This document shows, piece by piece, positions 44,655 through 53,687 of a stretch of 64,000 nt of DNA. Each line of letters starts with the position of its first letter. Position 1 is the stretch's first letter. Source of the stretch: Niabella sp. Its GTDB lineage: Bacteria > Bacteroidota > Bacteroidia > Chitinophagales > Chitinophagaceae. The translations under genes were made by a program, and so were the position numbers. The notes below the pieces were generated by a model. It was not told the DNA's origin. It saw only the letters and a list, made by a program, of their open reading frames with translations, and searched no databases. The stretch covers positions 310,001 to 374,000 of the forward strand of contig JAGIAT010000001.1 of the NCBI GenBank assembly GCA_017744715.1. Direction: 5' to 3'.

Positions 44655-45575
44655 ATGGCAGAAGCAAAACATCAACAAACCGCATTGGGCGATGTGGCTG
44701 CACGGCAGCTCGCCATTGCCACCCGAACCGTTCCGCAGATGGTCACTATTTCGCCCCGCTGGTTAACACAACTGATGAGCTGGGTGCCGGTAGAGTCGGG
44801 CGTATACCGTTTAAACAAGGTAAAAAATGCCACGCAGATCGAAGTAGATTGTTCGGCCCGGGATGAGCGGGTGCTGCCGCAGACCTTTGTGGACTATATC
44901 GAAAATCCGCGCGAATACAATCTGGCGGCGGTACAAACCATCGTGGATGTGCATACCCGCGTATCGGACCTGTACAGCAAACCCTATAATCAGATATCGG
45001 AGCAGTTGCGGCTGGCCATAGAAACCATTAAGGAACGGCAGGAAAGCGAGCTGATCAATAATGCCGGTTACGGGTTGTTGCACAGTGTTGCGGACGGTCA
45101 GCGCATCAAAACCCGCACTGGCGCTCCCACCCCCGATGACCTGGATGAGCTGATCGCCAAAGTGTGGAAAGAGCCGGGCTTCTTTTTACTGCATCCAAAG
45201 GCAATTGCTGCCTTTGGCCGGGAGTGCACCCGCAGAGGCGTGCCTCCGCCCACGGTATCTCTTTTTGGTTCGCAGTTCTTAACCTGGAGGGGCATTCCAT
45301 TGATTCCATCCGATAAGCTGCCGGTTGTAGGTGGTAAAACCAAAATCATTCTTATGCGTACCGGAGAAAGCCGCCAGGGAGTGGTAGGCCTGTTTCAGCC
45401 GGGTTTACAGGGAGAGCAAACACCCGGTTTATCAGTGCGGTTCATGGGTATTAATGACCGGGCCATTGCATCTTATTTGGTTTCATTGTATTGTTCGCTG
45501 GCGGTGCTGGTCGATGATGCCATTGCCGTGCTGGACGATGTGGAAATTGACAGATACCATGAGTATAAATATTGA
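44655..45575 (+). CDS. Family 2A encapsulin shell protein (SrpI-like)
   Basis: The product has 306 residues and is predicted to assemble into a virus-like HK97-fold nanocompartment. The N-terminal arm has LGDVAARQLAIATRTVPQM and TISPRWLTQLMSWVPVESG, which are hallmarks of the SrpI-type family 2A shell. The E-loop and P-domain stretches (VWKEPGFFLLHPKAIAAFGR; FGSQFLTWRGIPLIPSDKL) follow. There is no signal peptide. The stop overlaps the start of the cysteine desulfurase gene by 17 bp, the standard family 2A pairing of shell and cargo. ATG 44655 was preferred over 44622 by family start. Confidence 0.92.
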   Translation: MAEAKHQQTALGDVAARQLAIATRTVPQMVTISPRWLTQLMSWVPVESGVYRLNKVKNATQIEVDCSARDERVLPQTFVDYIENPREYNLAAVQTIVDVHTRVSDLYSKPYNQISEQLRLAIETIKERQESELINNAGYGLLHSVADGQRIKTRTGAPTPDDLDELIAKVWKEPGFFLLHPKAIAAFGRECTRRGVPPPTVSLFGSQFLTWRGIPLIPSDKLPVVGGKTKIILMRTGESRQGVVGLFQPGLQGEQTPGLSVRFMGINDRAIASYLVSLYCSLAVLVDDAIAVLDDVEIDRYHEYKY

Positions 45576-47496
45576 CGACCAAACCGGGTTGCCGGATCTG
45601 GCACAACTGCAGCAGCTGGCCAATGCGTTTTTCAGGGCCGTACCGGGTGAGGTACAACCAACGGTATCGCTTCGCCCCGAAGATCATCCGAACGCAACGG
45701 CCATGGCCGGAAAAATAATGGGCAACGGGGGCCTGCCGGAGCTGACAACTGTCAGTCATGATGCCCTTGCCGGACAGTCGGGAATGGCACCTCAGCAAAC
45801 GCCCGTGGTGCCGCAGCATCCTTTCAGCGGCTTGCAAACGCCCCCTTCGGCCACAGGGCTGGGTGCTTCCTCATCGGTTATAAGCTATGTGCCGCTGGCT
45901 GATCTGCCCAAAGCAGAAGAAGACCGATCCGGCCCTCAACATACCAGCGCCAACGGCGGGCGGGTACCGGCTTCCGTAGCAGGTAGCGGAGCATCGCCTT
46001 CCCACCTGGAGCAAGGGCAGCATTTCAATATCAAAGATCCCGAAACCGGCTTCCCGGATGCTAATCTTTCCGGGGCTTCCCGGCCGGCGCCGGCTGCTAC
46101 GGCTTTACCACTGGAGGCGGATCAGCCCTACTGGGCCGATGTAAACGCGTTGTTAAAGCAGGTGGTTACGCCGTCGTTTGCACCACAGTTGCCGGGTTTT
46201 GATGCAGCAGTTCCTTCGTATTATTTTGGGAGCCAGCCACAGGAAAACAGTACATCGTTCCGGCAGCAGGCCGGAATACCTGCTTTTAATGCCCACCTTT
46301 TTAAAAAAGATTTTCCCATTCTGAATGAAACCGTGAACGGGAAACCGCTGGTATGGTTCGATAATGCTGCTACCACGCAAAAGCCAACGGCCGTAATGGA
46401 CCGCATCACCTGGTTCTATGAACATGAAAACTCCAATATTCACCGTGCCGCACACGAACTGGCAGCACGGGCTACGGATGCTTATGAAGCGGCAAGAGAA
46501 AAAGTACGCGCATTTTTGGGAGCACGCTCGGTAAACGAAATCATCTTTGTTCGCGGCGCCACCGAGGCCATTAACCTGGTAGCCCAAAGCTGGGGTGAAC
46601 AATACCTGCAAAGCGGTGATGAAATTGTAGTGAGCCACCTGGAGCACCATGCCAATATTGTACCCTGGAAGCGGCTGGCGGATAAGAAAGGACTAAAACT
46701 GCGGGTGATTCCGGTGGACGATGACGGGCAGATCCTCCTTGACGAATATGCCAAACTGCTCAACGCCAACACAAAGCTGGTGGCCTTTACCCAGGTATCC
46801 AATGCGCTGGGAACGGTAACGCCGGCGCAGCAAATGGTAGCCATGGCGCATGCGGCAGGAGCAAAAGTGCTGGTAGACGGCGCGCAGTCCGTATCGCATA
46901 TGACGGTAAATATGCAGGCGCTGGATGCCGACTGGTTTGTATTTTCCGGGCACAAGGTATTTGGACCAACCGGTATCGGGGTGGTTTATGGAAAAGAAGG
47001 GTTGCTGAATGCCACCCAGCCCTGGCAGGGCGGCGGCAATATGATACAGGATGTAACCTTTGAGGAGATCCGGTATCACAATGCCCCGGGCCGTTTTGAA
47101 GCGGGTACCGGAAATATCGCGGATGCGGTAGGACTGGGAGCAGCGATTGATTATATCAGCCGGATCGGGATGGAAAATATCGGGCAATATGAGCACTTCC
47201 TGCTGGAATATGCTACAGGACTCATCAAACAGATCCCGGGCATACGCCGGATCGGAACCGCAACACATAAGGCCAGCGTACTTTCTTTTACGATGGATGG
47301 CTATAGCAATGATGAAATAGGGAAAGCATTGAACGATGAGGGTATTGCCGTAAGAACGGGGCACCATTGTGCACAACCCATTCTCCGCCGTATGGGGGTA
47401 GAAACCACGGTACGTCCCTCCCTGGCCTTTTATAACACCTGCGCCGATGTAGACCGGTTTATAGACGTGTTGTGGAAGTTGCGGAAGAAGAAATAA
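45559..47496 (+). CDS. Encapsulin-cargo cysteine desulfurase with long N-terminal extension
   Basis: The product has 645 residues. Residues 1-245 are low in order (Pro, Ser, Ala, Gly, Gln) with short conserved-looking islands: LPDLAQLQQLANAFF (11-25), VVPQHPFSGLQ (83-93) and QPYWADVNALLKQ (189-201), a layout known for cargo-loading domains of family 2A desulfurases. Residues 246-645 are a SufS-type PLP enzyme with Schiff-base Lys466 (SGHKVFGPTG) and catalytic Cys604 (RTGHHCAQP). It takes sulfur from L-cysteine, giving alanine and persulfide; inside the shell this can feed sulfur storage. Translation is coupled to the shell gene. Confidence 0.93.
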   Translation: MSINIDDQTGLPDLAQLQQLANAFFRAVPGEVQPTVSLRPEDHPNATAMAGKIMGNGGLPELTTVSHDALAGQSGMAPQQTPVVPQHPFSGLQTPPSATGLGASSSVISYVPLADLPKAEEDRSGPQHTSANGGRVPASVAGSGASPSHLEQGQHFNIKDPETGFPDANLSGASRPAPAATALPLEADQPYWADVNALLKQVVTPSFAPQLPGFDAAVPSYYFGSQPQENSTSFRQQAGIPAFNAHLFKKDFPILNETVNGKPLVWFDNAATTQKPTAVMDRITWFYEHENSNIHRAAHELAARATDAYEAAREKVRAFLGARSVNEIIFVRGATEAINLVAQSWGEQYLQSGDEIVVSHLEHHANIVPWKRLADKKGLKLRVIPVDDDGQILLDEYAKLLNANTKLVAFTQVSNALGTVTPAQQMVAMAHAAGAKVLVDGAQSVSHMTVNMQALDADWFVFSGHKVFGPTGIGVVYGKEGLLNATQPWQGGGNMIQDVTFEEIRYHNAPGRFEAGTGNIADAVGLGAAIDYISRIGMENIGQYEHFLLEYATGLIKQIPGIRRIGTATHKASVLSFTMDGYSNDEIGKALNDEGIAVRTGHHCAQPILRRMGVETTVRPSLAFYNTCADVDRFIDVLWKLRKKK

Positions 47497-47498
47497 GC

Positions 47499-47547
47499 TG
47501 TGCAATAAGCTGTGCGAGACTTCAAGTCTCGCACAGCTTATTGCACA
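47499..47547. repeat. 49-nt perfect palindrome after the encapsulin operon
   Basis: Arms 47499-47522 and 47524-47547 are exact complements (24 bp) with a single C in the centre at 47523. It has no T-run after it. It starts 3 bp after the desulfurase stop and ends 12 bp before the ileS -7 box. A second copy of the first half (AATAAGCTGTGC) is repeated directly at 47492 and 47504. Confidence 0.95.
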
Positions 47548-47558
47548 ACGAAAATTCG

Positions 47559-47566
47559 TACCTTTG
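47559..47566 (+). promoter_or_regulatory. -7 box of ileS
   Basis: TACCTTTG matches TAnnTTTG exactly and lies 20 bp before ATG 47586. The nearest upstream TTG is closer than usual (15 bp). Confidence 0.5.
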
Positions 47567-47585
47567 CACTCATTTTTTACCTACT

Positions 47586-50500
47586 ATGAGTGTGAAATAC
47601 AGAGAATATTCGGGTTTGAACCTGCCCTCCATAGAGCAGGAGATATTAGCAAAATGGAATGAGCAGCAGGCATTTGAAAAAAGTGTATCCCTTCGGGACG
47701 GCGCTGAATCATTTGTTTTTTATGAAGGTCCGCCCAGTGCCAACGGCATGCCCGGTATTCACCACGTTATTTCACGTACCCTCAAAGACCTGGTTTGCCG
47801 GTATAAGACCATGCAGGGCTTCCAGGTAAAACGCAAAGGTGGCTGGGATACACATGGTTTGCCGGTAGAGCTGGGCGTGGAAAAAGAACTCGGCATTACC
47901 AAGGAAGATATCGGGAAAAAAATATCTGTAGAAGAATACAACCAGAAGTGCCGGGAAGCGGTGCTCCGGTTTAAGGATAAATGGGACGACCTTACCCGTA
48001 AAATGGGCTATTGGGTAGACCTGAACGATCCGTACATTACCTTTAAGAACGAATACATCGAAACGCTTTGGTACCTGCTAAAGCAGTTGTTTAACAGGGG
48101 ATTGCTGTACAAAAGCGTAAGCATTCAGCCGTATTCGCCGGCCGCGGGCACGGGCTTAAGCTCGCACGAGCTGAACCAGCCAGGCACGTATAAAGACGTA
48201 AAGGACACAAGCGCCACCGTATTGTTTAAGGCGGTGCGCAATGAAAAAAGTGCATTTTTGTTTCAGATTCCAGGTCTCAGCACTCAGCACTCAAATCTTG
48301 AATCTGAAGGCTCAGATGTATTCTTCATGGCCTGGACCACCACACCCTGGACCCTGCCTTCCAACCTGGGACTGACCGTAGGCGGCAATATCGACTATGC
48401 GCTGGTAGAAACGTTTAACCCGTATACGCATATCCCCGTAAATGTAGTGATCGCCAAAGCATTGATACCTAAATACTTTAAGGCAGAGGGCGAGAATGGT
48501 GATTTTGAAAACTATACCGCCGAAACAAAGCTGCTGCCCTGGAAGATCCTTGGGGAATTCAAAGGCAGCCAGCTGGATGGGCTGGAATACGAACAACTTC
48601 TGCCCTTTGAATCCAACTCCCCGGAAAAGATACAGGAGATCACACCCGGTGCCACTCCCTTTAAAGTAATGGTGGGCGACTTTGTAACCACTGAAGATGG
48701 AACAGGTATCGTACATACAGCCCCGGCCTTTGGTGCGGATGACTATAAAGTAGGGAAGAAAAACAATATCGGTATCCTGACCCTTGTAGACCGTGAAGGA
48801 AAATTTATTGAAGGTACCGGCGAATTCAGCGGACGCTATGTAAAAGATTATAAAGACGAGAAGGATTATGTGGATGTGAATGTAGACATCAGCGTAAAAC
48901 TGAAAAAAGAAAACCGGGCCTTTAAAGTAGAAAAATACGAACACAACTACCCCCATTGCTGGCGTACGGATAAACCTGTTCTGTACTATCCGCTGGATGC
49001 CTGGTTTATTAAAACCACAGTCCTGCGCGACCGCATGGTGGAACTGAACAAAACCATCCACTGGAAACCCAAGTCAACAGGTGAAGGCCGTTTTGGCAAC
49101 TGGCTGGAGAACATGGTAGACTGGAACCTGAGCCGCAGCCGTTTCTGGGGCACACCGCTGCCCATCTGGGCAACGGAGGACGGAGCGGAAATGAAATGCA
49201 TCGGTTCCGTTGAAGAGCTGAACGACGAAATCCGGAAGGCCAATGAAGTGCTGGGAGGCGATGTGAATAAACATTACCTGCACGATGGCATCCTGGATCT
49301 GCACAAGCCCTATGTAGATGAGGTGGTGCTGGTGAGTGATTCCGGCAAGCCCATGCACCGGGAACCGGACCTGATCGACGTATGGTTTGATAGTGGTGCT
49401 ATGCCTTATGCCCAGTGGGGACTGAATTATGAAAAATTAAAGGCGGGCGATCCCCGGCCGTTCAACCAGCCCTTTGATACCAATTTCCCAGCAGACTTTA
49501 TCTGCGAAGGCGTGGATCAAACCCGCGGCTGGTTCTATACCCTGCATGCCATTGCATCCCTGTTGTTTGACAGTGTGGCCTTTAAAACCGTGGTAAGCAA
49601 CGGGTTGGTGCTGGATAAGAACGGGAACAAGATGAGTAAACGCCTGGGCAACGTAGTGGATCCTTTTGCCACCATTGAAACCTTTGGGGCAGATGCAACA
49701 CGCTGGTACTTAATTACAAACGCTTCCCCATGGGACAACCTAAAATTTGATATCGACGGCATTAAAGAAGTGCAGCGCAAATTCTTTGGTACCTTATATA
49801 ATACCTACCAGTTCTTTGCCTTGTACGCCAACGTAGACGGCTTTACCTACAATGAGGCAAAGATCCCGCTAGCAGAACGTCCCGAGATCGACCGCTGGAT
49901 CATTTCCTCCCTCAATACCCTGGTAAAAGAAGTAACCGCGGCCATGGACGATTATGAGCCTACCCAGGCCGGCCGCCTGATCGAAGATTTTGTGGATGAA
50001 CATTTAAGTAACTGGTATGTAAGACTTTGTCGCCGGCGGTTCTGGAAAGGGGAATATGAAGCAGATAAGATTGCCGCTTATCAGACTCTGTTTGAATGCC
50101 TGGAAACCGTGGTACGCCTGATGGCACCCGTGGCTCCTTTCTTCAGCGATGCGGTATTCCGGAACCTCAACGAAGTGGCCCAGCGGTATGATGTGCAATC
50201 GGTACACCACGCGCTGTTTCCAAAGGCGGATGAAACCCTGATGGACCAAAAGCTGGAAGAGCGGATGCAGCTGGCACAGGATGTTTCCTCGCTGATCCTC
50301 TCCCTGCGCAAAAAAGTGAACATAAAAGTGCGTCAGCCGTTACATAAAGTATTAATCCCTGTTTTAAATCCGGCAATGAAAGAGCAGCTGGAAAAGGTAG
50401 CGGAACTGATCAAATCCGAAGTGAATATCAAGGATGTGGAGTACCTTGTTGATACAGAAGGGTTTATAAAAAAGAAGATCAAGCCCAACTTTATCGCCCT

Positions 50501-50993
50501 GGGTAAAAAACTGGGCGCTAAAATGAAAGCAGTTTCCGGCGCCCTGGCCGCCTTTACCCAGGAAGATATCAGCGGCCTGGAACGGAACGGCCTGATAGAA
50601 CTGGATATCAACGGCGAAAAAGTGCCTATCCAGCTTAACGAGGTGGATATCAGCAGCGAAGACATTCCGGGATGGACCGTTGCCAACAAAGGAGCCTTAA
50701 CCGTAGCCCTGGATATTACCATCACGGAAGACCTGAAACAGGAGGGGGATGCGCGTGAATTTGTAAACAGGATCCAGAAAATCCGCAAGGACAGCAATTT
50801 TGATGTTACGGACCGGATCAACGTACAAATTGACACAAATCCTACATTAAAAAATTCGTTAACCACGTATAAAGACTATATTTGCGCAGAAATTTTGGCA
50901 GATGAGCTGGAATTTAGTCCAATTTCAGCAGGCGGAACCGAAATTGAAGTGAACGAACATCAGTTATATACGATTGTAACAAAAAAAGGGTAA
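47586..50993 (+). CDS. ileS: Isoleucyl-tRNA synthetase
   Basis: The product has 1135 residues and charges tRNA-Ile. The HIGH-type motif is PSANGMPGIHH, the KMSKS-type motif is GNKMSKRLGN, and the editing domain carries MAWTTTPWTLPSN. The C-terminal anticodon-binding region is complete. An unusual insertion of about 16-20 residues at around 225-245 (PGLSTQHSNLESEG) lies just before MAWTTTPW and is encoded by a small inverted-repeat element. ATG 47586 was preferred over 47472, whose extra codons run through the palindrome. Confidence 0.98.
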   Translation: MSVKYREYSGLNLPSIEQEILAKWNEQQAFEKSVSLRDGAESFVFYEGPPSANGMPGIHHVISRTLKDLVCRYKTMQGFQVKRKGGWDTHGLPVELGVEKELGITKEDIGKKISVEEYNQKCREAVLRFKDKWDDLTRKMGYWVDLNDPYITFKNEYIETLWYLLKQLFNRGLLYKSVSIQPYSPAAGTGLSSHELNQPGTYKDVKDTSATVLFKAVRNEKSAFLFQIPGLSTQHSNLESEGSDVFFMAWTTTPWTLPSNLGLTVGGNIDYALVETFNPYTHIPVNVVIAKALIPKYFKAEGENGDFENYTAETKLLPWKILGEFKGSQLDGLEYEQLLPFESNSPEKIQEITPGATPFKVMVGDFVTTEDGTGIVHTAPAFGADDYKVGKKNNIGILTLVDREGKFIEGTGEFSGRYVKDYKDEKDYVDVNVDISVKLKKENRAFKVEKYEHNYPHCWRTDKPVLYYPLDAWFIKTTVLRDRMVELNKTIHWKPKSTGEGRFGNWLENMVDWNLSRSRFWGTPLPIWATEDGAEMKCIGSVEELNDEIRKANEVLGGDVNKHYLHDGILDLHKPYVDEVVLVSDSGKPMHREPDLIDVWFDSGAMPYAQWGLNYEKLKAGDPRPFNQPFDTNFPADFICEGVDQTRGWFYTLHAIASLLFDSVAFKTVVSNGLVLDKNGNKMSKRLGNVVDPFATIETFGADATRWYLITNASPWDNLKFDIDGIKEVQRKFFGTLYNTYQFFALYANVDGFTYNEAKIPLAERPEIDRWIISSLNTLVKEVTAAMDDYEPTQAGRLIEDFVDEHLSNWYVRLCRRRFWKGEYEADKIAAYQTLFECLETVVRLMAPVAPFFSDAVFRNLNEVAQRYDVQSVHHALFPKADETLMDQKLEERMQLAQDVSSLILSLRKKVNIKVRQPLHKVLIPVLNPAMKEQLEKVAELIKSEVNIKDVEYLVDTEGFIKKKIKPNFIALGKKLGAKMKAVSGALAAFTQEDISGLERNGLIELDINGEKVPIQLNEVDISSEDIPGWTVANKGALTVALDITITEDLKQEGDAREFVNRIQKIRKDSNFDVTDRINVQIDTNPTLKNSLTTYKDYICAEILADELEFSPISAGGTEIEVNEHQLYTIVTKKG
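48262..48308 (+). repeat. Palindromic insertion inside ileS
   Basis: Perfect 9-bp inverted arms TTCAGATTC (48262-48270) and GAATCTGAA (48300-48308) enclose a tandem CAGCACTCAGCACTC. The segment adds an in-frame, low-complexity peptide between two conserved ileS blocks. Confidence 0.6.
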
Positions 50994-50998
50994 CAACA

Positions 50999-51958
50999 AT
51001 GGCTACAAAGAAGAAAACCGCAGCAAAGCCTGCCCGCGCTACCAGCACTAAAGCTGCTCCCGCAAAAGCTGCAAAAGCAGCCGGAGGGAAAGCAGCAAAA
51101 GCCCCTGCAAAATCTGCAAGCGCCGCAAGTGGAAAAGCCAGCAAACCTAAAACGCCGGTAAAGGCAGCAGCTAAGCCCGCCGCCAGCAGTAAAGCAAAGC
51201 AGAAAGCAACCCCTGTACGCAGTGGAGCAACCGTACGCCCGGCTGGCAAAACAACAAAAACACCTGCAAAACCGGCAAGTGCAGCACCGGTAAAAGCGTC
51301 GAAACCCGCCGCAAAAGCGCCGGTAAAGGTGGCGTCCAAGTTGGTCAACAAAGCCACTCCGGCTCCGGCGAATGAAAAAAAGGCAGCGGCAAAAAAGCCG
51401 GCTGTTAAAGAATTGGTACCTGTAATAGAAAAAAGCGTGGCAAAAAAAGAAACAAAAGAAGATAAAAAGACAGCAAAAGCTCCTAAAAAAGTAGTAGTTC
51501 CCAAACTATCTACAAAAAGTTCGGTAAAATATCAGCCGGATTTTACAAAGAGCGTACTGGACACTCCGGCAATCGAAAAAGCAACTTCGGTGATCCGTTA
51601 TTCAGATAGCGATCTGGCAGAATTTAAAGAGATCATCCTGCGGAAGCTGGATGCGGCAAAGAAAGAACTGGCATATTTGCAGGGATTAATTACCCGCCGG
51701 GATGAAGGCGGTGATATGGATGAAGGCCGCTACATGACCATGGAAGATGGCAGTGTGAGTATGGAACGGGAGCAGCTGAGCCAGCTGGCCAGCCGTCAGA
51801 TCACTTTTATCGATCACCTGGAAAAGGCCCTGATGCGTGTGGAGAACAAAACCTATGGCATCTGCCGGGTAACCGGTCACCTGATCGACAAAGCACGCCT
51901 GCGTGCCGTGCCGCATGCTACCCTAAGCATGGAAGCAAAATCGATGATGAACCGTTAA
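50999..51958 (+). CDS. Histone H1-like/DksA (TraR) domain fusion protein
   Basis: The product has 319 residues. Residues 1-175 are low-complexity and rich in Ala, Lys, Pro and Thr, like histone H1-type C-terminal tails. The last 130 residues are a DksA/TraR-like coiled coil and zinc-finger region (LAEFKEIILRKLDAAKKEL, NKTYGICRVTGHLIDKARL). Only one Cys of the usual C4 set is present, so the finger is degenerate. It may bind DNA and RNA polymerase. The ATG is 5 bp after the ileS stop, so it probably shares the ileS transcript. Confidence 0.9.
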   Translation: MATKKKTAAKPARATSTKAAPAKAAKAAGGKAAKAPAKSASAASGKASKPKTPVKAAAKPAASSKAKQKATPVRSGATVRPAGKTTKTPAKPASAAPVKASKPAAKAPVKVASKLVNKATPAPANEKKAAAKKPAVKELVPVIEKSVAKKETKEDKKTAKAPKKVVVPKLSTKSSVKYQPDFTKSVLDTPAIEKATSVIRYSDSDLAEFKEIILRKLDAAKKELAYLQGLITRRDEGGDMDEGRYMTMEDGSVSMEREQLSQLASRQITFIDHLEKALMRVENKTYGICRVTGHLIDKARLRAVPHATLSMEAKSMMNR

Positions 51959-51983
51959 TTGAGCCGGCTCATAAATCATTCCG

Positions 51984-52020
51984 GAAGCGAACCTGTAACA
52001 CAGGTTCGCTTCTTAATTTT
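51984..52020 (+). terminator. Terminator after the H1-like/DksA gene
   Basis: Perfect 13-bp stem (51984-51996 with 52000-52012), 3-nt loop AAC, then TTAATTTT. It ends the ileS unit. Confidence 0.9.
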
Positions 52021-52258
52021 AAAAGCGGAATGTATTGCCCGGTATCCGGTGGTTCCGGTACCAGGCTGATAAAAAATGATTGCCAATCAATTGATTATAA
52101 AACAGAAGTGTATGCAGTGCGGCTCCGCTGCCATGGTGCCCGCAGGCCCGGCTGTTTGCAGGGCCTTGTTTTAATTTTTAACAGGACGGGTGAACCTGCG
52201 GGCGGTTTCTCTGTTTTAGGCTTATCTTTAGCCCGGCAAATGCCCAAAAAAATACACA

Positions 52259-52738
52259 ATGACGATCCATTTCGGTTACGATAAAAAACAGGTGATCCAG
52301 GCGCTGCGCTACCATTTTATTTCCAAAAAAGAGATCCGGATCATGATCATCCTGGTAAATGTGTTTGCCATTCTTTCGCTGGTATTGTATGCTTTACATA
52401 AGATTACCCCGGTTGCATTCCTTATCAACTCTTTTTTATGGCTGTTATTAATGATCAGCCTCTGGTTCATCCTGCCCGGTGTTGTGTACCGGCGCGCAGA
52501 AACCTTCCGGCATGCATTTACCATGTACTTCAGTGATGTTGATTTTACGCTGGAACATACAAAAGGCAAACGGAGCTGGCCTTATACGGCCCTGCATTCG
52601 CACCGGGAAAGCCCGCATTTCTTTCACCTGTATTTTGACGAACGATCGTTCTTGCTGGTACCCAAGTCGGCCTTCGCCGACAGCGATGAGGTATCAAAAT
52701 TCCGGAATTTGCTGATGGATAAGATACGGCGGAAGTAG
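52259..52738 (+). CDS. YcxB-like family membrane protein
   Basis: The product has 159 residues: a short cytosolic N-terminus, two hydrophobic helices (IMIILVNVFAILSLVLYAL and VAFLINSFLWLLLMISLWFI) and a C-terminal PH-like domain (EHTKGKRSWPYTALHSHRES; FLLVPKSAF). This is the YcxB-like layout, a family of unknown function. A -7-like TATCTTTA lies about 35 bp upstream. It converges with the GNAT gene at 52745 and the two stops are 6 bp apart. Confidence 0.82.
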   Translation: MTIHFGYDKKQVIQALRYHFISKKEIRIMIILVNVFAILSLVLYALHKITPVAFLINSFLWLLLMISLWFILPGVVYRRAETFRHAFTMYFSDVDFTLEHTKGKRSWPYTALHSHRESPHFFHLYFDERSFLLVPKSAFADSDEVSKFRNLLMDKIRRK

Positions 52739-52744
52739 CGTACA

Positions 52745-53173
52745 TTAAATATACTTCTTCATAACGATATGGGGAATGGTAAGATTGGTGAATTCATTGC
52801 TGGATTCCCGGTATCCCATCTTTTCGTAAAAACCCGCCGCATTTTTGCGGGCATGCATCGAAATTTCGCGATAGCCCATATCCCGGGCAATATTTTCGGC
52901 AAACTGCATCAGCGCCCGGCCAATACCTTTTCCCTGCAGATCAAAGATTACGGCCATCTGCCGCAACAGCACAACCTGCCCGGGTTGTTTCACCAGCATG
53001 CAACAGCCCAGCATTTTTTCATCTTCAAACGCACCAATCAGGATATTATTTTTATCGGCATTAATGTCTTCTTCGGTTAACAGCAGCCCCAGTGGTTTTC
53101 GTAATATTTCATTACGAAGCTCAACCATTTGCTGGTATTCCTTTGAACCATGATCTATAATTTTTAATGCCAT
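52745..53173 (-). CDS. GNAT family N-acetyltransferase
   Basis: The product has 142 residues. GNAT motif A reads LLRQMAVIFDLQGKGIGRALM, with the Q-x-x-G-x-G acetyl-CoA loop, and motif B is REISMHARKNAAGFYEKMGY. It is small and cytosolic, like ElaA/PhnO-type acetyltransferases. The substrate is unknown. It lies divergently from acpP with a 165-bp gap. Confidence 0.93.
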   Translation of the reverse strand: MALKIIDHGSKEYQQMVELRNEILRKPLGLLLTEEDINADKNNILIGAFEDEKMLGCCMLVKQPGQVVLLRQMAVIFDLQGKGIGRALMQFAENIARDMGYREISMHARKNAAGFYEKMGYRESSNEFTNLTIPHIVMKKYI

Positions 53174-53306
53174 AAAACGGTTTAAGATTTGATAAAGATC
53201 ATAGGTGGCGAAAGCTGGAATTTGTATCGTAAATTAAGGATTTTTAGGTGTTCCGGAGCATTTTTAGTTTTTTTTTTCTTTCCGATGCAATTTTGGTCAA
53301 AAACTC

Positions 53307-53314
53307 TATTTTTG
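53307..53314 (+). promoter_or_regulatory. -7 box of acpP
   Basis: TATTTTTG matches TAnnTTTG exactly, 24 bp before ATG 53339. Confidence 0.5.
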
Positions 53315-53338
53315 CACCAATAACTAAATTAATAAGAT

Positions 53339-53575
53339 ATGTCAGACATTGCATCAAGAGTTAAAAAAATCATCGTTGACAAACTGGGCGTTGACGAAGC
53401 AGAAGTAACGAATGAAGCTTCTTTTACAAATGATCTCGGTGCCGATTCATTGGATACCGTTGAACTGATCATGGAATTTGAAAAAGAATTCAATATTTCT
53501 ATTCCAGATGAGCAAGCCGAAACAATTACTACTGTTGGTCAGGCTGTATCTTATTTGGAAGAGCACGCCAAGTAG
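53339..53575 (+). CDS. acpP: Acyl carrier protein
   Basis: The product has 78 residues, acidic and all-helical. The 4'-phosphopantetheine attachment serine is Ser37 in GADSLDTVE. It carries fatty acyl chains during synthesis. It is followed by fabF and rnc, the usual acpP-fabF-rnc order. A hairpin and a nested palindrome separate it from fabF and likely keep acpP mRNA in excess. Confidence 0.98.
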   Translation: MSDIASRVKKIIVDKLGVDEAEVTNEASFTNDLGADSLDTVELIMEFEKEFNISIPDEQAETITTVGQAVSYLEEHAK

Positions 53576-53582
53576 TTTATTG

Positions 53583-53657
53583 GCTAGCCAACTTGGCTTT
53601 AAAGTAAAACAACTCATACACCGCCTTTGACTGTGGTCATCCATATACAAAGGCGGT
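53583..53657 (+). promoter_or_regulatory. Hairpin and nested palindromes between acpP and fabF
   Basis: A 10-bp perfect stem (53620-53629 with 53648-53657, 18-nt loop) is followed by TTTATC, like an attenuator. Just after the acpP stop, TTGGCTAGCCAA and AGCCAACTTGGCT overlap as two small palindromes. Partial termination would favour acpP over fabF. Confidence 0.65.
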
Positions 53658-53687
53658 TTTATCATAAAAAATAAGGACAACCAGTTT

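Noticed and set aside
45454..45558. 35-codon extension of the desulfurase into the encapsulin gene
   Set aside because: The conserved cargo start MSINIDDQTG is at 45559; the extension is a shadow of the shell gene in another frame.
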